A stretch of DNA of 64,000 nt from contig CM055092.1 of the NCBI GenBank assembly GCA_029204225.1, positions 65,818,923 through 65,882,922 on the forward strand, in the 5' to 3' direction. Positions 61,441 to 64,000 of this stretch are shown here, piece after piece (the stretch's first letter is position 1; each line of letters opens with the position of its first letter). Position numbers and translations under genes: made by a program. The DNA is from Diphasiastrum complanatum (lineage: Eukaryota; Streptophyta; Lycopodiopsida; Lycopodiales; Lycopodiaceae). Below the pieces are notes generated by a model, which worked only from the letters and a program-made list of their open reading frames with translations, was not told the origin of the DNA and ran no database searches.

Positions 61441-64000
61441 GATCCTATGCAGAACTGTCTCGCACGCAGGCGGTTTTCTATTTTGTATTTTCGTCTTCTT
61501 GCTTAGTAGCATCAGACTACTTCATCTATTATGTCAAGTATCAAGTATCATCCAGAAAGTATATAGTCTCATCGTGTAACTCCTAGATTAGAGTGATTAA
61601 ACATCTATAGCTAATGATGAATTACAAGAGTGGCATATTAGCCACGACCTAGAGTGTATCTGCTGATGTCATGCTATCAGATCAGATATCTGTACTTCTG
61701 GGTATTTGCATGATCTTACTGGTCCTTTTTGGAGCGTGAGGGCAGAAAGGGTGTCGCGACTATTTTTGAGTCATTTGACTTTTTCCTGCTGTGCCACAAA
61801 AAGATTCTCTTTTGCGAATCTTTCGTGTTCGTGTCTTCTCGTCAGGATGTTTGCAAACATTTTTGTTTCGGGTCTTTTGACTTTCGTGTTCGCGAACATT
61901 TTCGTCATGTGACAGAGGGCTAAAAGCTAGCAAAGCTTTGGTAAAAGAAACATTTTGTTCCTTCAATTGGTTACCCTTTGGTGGAGATCAGCGGGAAGCC
62001 TATTGTAAACATTCTTCAAATAAATTGGCTGTCTAACTTTGTGATTCCTACAGGTATCAGATGAGCAGACGTAGAACCAAAGTTGGTTTCACCTAACCCT
62101 AGATGAATGATCAATAAACATGCAGGAAGAATCATGAAATATAAATTACCTTGAAGAATCAGTAATTTATTGACGGTCATCAATCCATGATCAAACACAT
62201 AGACATTACAGTTAGGATAATAAAGTCATCTTCCAATATTCACCCAGTTAAGTTTGGGAGAATCGGTAATTCCATTCTCAATAACGGATTTTGTTAGATT
62301 TTCCCGAAATCTTCATCCTAAATCAATACAAAGCTTCACCTTTGGTTACCTATCATTTCGTGTTCGCGAACATTTTCGTCATGTGATAGAGGGCTAAAAG
62401 CTAGCAAAGCTTTGGTAAAAGAAACGTTTTGTTCCTTCAATTGGTTACCCTTTGGTGGAGATCAGCCGGAAGCCTGTTGTAAACATTCTTCAAATAAATT
62501 GGCTGTCTAAGTTTGTGATTCTTGCAGGTATCAGATGAGCAGACGTAGAACCAAAGTTGGTTTCACCTAACCCTAGATGAATGATCAATAAACATGCAGG
62601 AAGAATCATGAAATAGAAATTAGTCATTCACCAAGGAGGCAACTGTGGGCTTAATTTCCAACAAAATCGTCACGCTAGGTAATCATTCAAACTTCATGCA
62701 AAGTCATGAAAATCTACTCAAATTTAGATTATATGTTCCACGAGGCAACTTTAGAGGCAGAATATGCACCTGGATTTCTCTCGCCATAATTTCAAAACGT
62801 TGTTATAATATTGTCTCTTGGAAACTAGCATTAACTCTCCAAATATTCTCTCTCCTAGCACCTACCTATGCACCTACTAATTAAGCAAAGGAAGTCTCTC
62901 TTCCCTTCGGGCCTTCCTCCTGCTCGGGCGGGCGCCGGAGTACCCTCCTAGGATTGGAGAGCATATACCCCCTACTGAAAGTTATCTAGTTATTTTGATT
63001 TTCTAGTATGTAAGCCATAGGAGTCATAAACCTTGGTGGCCTGTTTGCAAAGTGAAAGATTCTTGAGTCCTTGACAATACAAAGCACAAATCTGAATAGT
63101 CAAAAAGTAAAGTTAGTATTCAAAAACTCACATCATGCATGCAGGGGCCATTCTGTCCTCTCCCCTTACTGCAAATACTGTTATCAATCCTCGGCAATGA
63201 CTGCCAATGGTATGTAACGATTTAAAATGTTCATGAAAGGCTGTCATGACCCGTCTCTTAATGCTAAATGGCATGGCAACCCTTTTCTAAATTGCGATTA
63301 CGAATCCCACAATATGTCTGAATGACTTGTAATTACTTCGATGCGATAGATTATATTGAGTATTGATTAATACTTATAGTTACACGTAACACCGCAGAGT
63401 CAGAGACGTTAAAATGGTCGTCCTGACTTGTTCATGACGTAATTGATGTTTGGGCTTGTAGCGAACAGGTGTCCCATTTTGATAGGCTCTGAACACAGAT
63501 GTTCAGAGCCATAGCGCTTTGGTGAAGGGCCAGAAGGGCCAAAACTTCAACTACGCCCGGTAGTAGGCCTTGAGCAGGCCTGCTACACTCTGTAAAGGCA
63601 GCCTTCAACGCACCTCGCCGCAAGGCGGCGCGGTGCGTGAAGGCTGCCTGCTATGAACGGTAGCGGGCCTGCTCACGCCCGCTACTAGGCCATAGTGGGA
63701 AGTTTCTTAGTTCAGATCCTAATCAGAATTGTCGTTAGTGTGATGAAGATTTGAAAGAAAGGAGCATAGAAAATTCCGCGATTCACAATTTTAAAATACT
63801 ACTTACTTCAGATCTTACTCAGAATTGCCATCGGTCTGATGAATATTCGAGAAAAAAACATGACCATAGAAATAAAAAAGGACCATAGAAATAAAATCCA
63901 GCGAATCATAAATGTAAAAAAATAATTTGTTCAGACTTAATCAGAATTGCGGTTAGTCTGATGAAGATTTGGCCATAGAAAGATTAACGCAAGGCTTTCT
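61441..64000 (+). repeat. Upstream unit U3 (runs off the window)
   Basis: Matches U1. 61441-61680 corresponds to the old LTR part (about 84-326), and the rest to 327-2172. From about 62360 to 64000 it is colinear with U1 at a constant offset of 61,828 bp, with only about ten substitutions seen by eye. It carries the hairpin insertion (63439-63691). Unlike U1 it has a local duplication: about 250 bp (about 61888-62140) recur at about 62356-62610, with about 210 bp of extra sequence between. The window ends before the desaturase portion. Confidence 0.85.

Overview
The window looks like AT-rich nuclear DNA of an early-diverging land plant, most likely a bryophyte and possibly a lycophyte or fern. 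Its one intact gene is a 13-exon cytochrome-b5-fused 'front-end' acyl desaturase, a class kept by bryophytes and other seedless plants but absent from most seed plants. The rest is plant-type LTR retrotransposons, miniature elements, decayed transposon genes and long (TC)n/(TA)n microsatellites. There is no sign of bacterial or organellar organisation.

The backbone is a cluster of one working desaturase and four broken relatives. Gene A (6820-13479, +) splices to an uninterrupted 488-residue protein with the b5 haem motif and all three desaturase histidine boxes. Copy 1 (2549-2929) keeps only the end of exon 1 plus exon 2. Copy B is split: its 5' half is inverted (17631-20503, -) and its 3' half lies in direct orientation (20503-23424, +). 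Copy C (42352-50657, +) has most exons but many lesions. Copy D (59779-60162) is exons 12-13 only. A shared upstream unit occurs at 327-2548 (U1), 40149-42351 (U2) and 61441-64000 (U3, running off the window). A diverged version (5128-6819) lies directly before gene A. U1 and U3 are nearly identical and sit 61,828 bp apart without a gap, so the window may span about one period of a larger tandem duplication.

Layout: 1-3046 upstream unit U1 and copy 1; 3047-5127 tandem low-copy repeat R; 5128-17630 gene A with upstream region and duplicated 3' flank; 17631-26155 rearranged copy B; 26156-27157 fold-back element; 27198-36429 retrotransposon and transposon debris (copia LTR and gag, LTR-like sequence, a Ulp1-type protease relic, an unrecognised spliced pseudogene, a copia reverse-transcriptase fragment, a minus-strand copia gag); 36430-39614 a complete non-autonomous LTR element with 5-bp target duplication; 39615-51844 LTR remnant, U2 and copy C; 52177-57299 two decayed minus-strand transposon-type genes (a DUF7869-like protein and a plant Transposase_24-like protein); 57383-59645 microsatellites and repeat R; 59646-60443 copy D; 60444-61440 copia LTR and internal stub; 61441-64000 U3.

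Only gene A appears able to make protein, probably a membrane-bound C20 polyunsaturated fatty-acid desaturase. The inverted promoter and 5' exons of copy B downstream of gene A could matter for its expression through antisense or hairpin RNA; this is inference.
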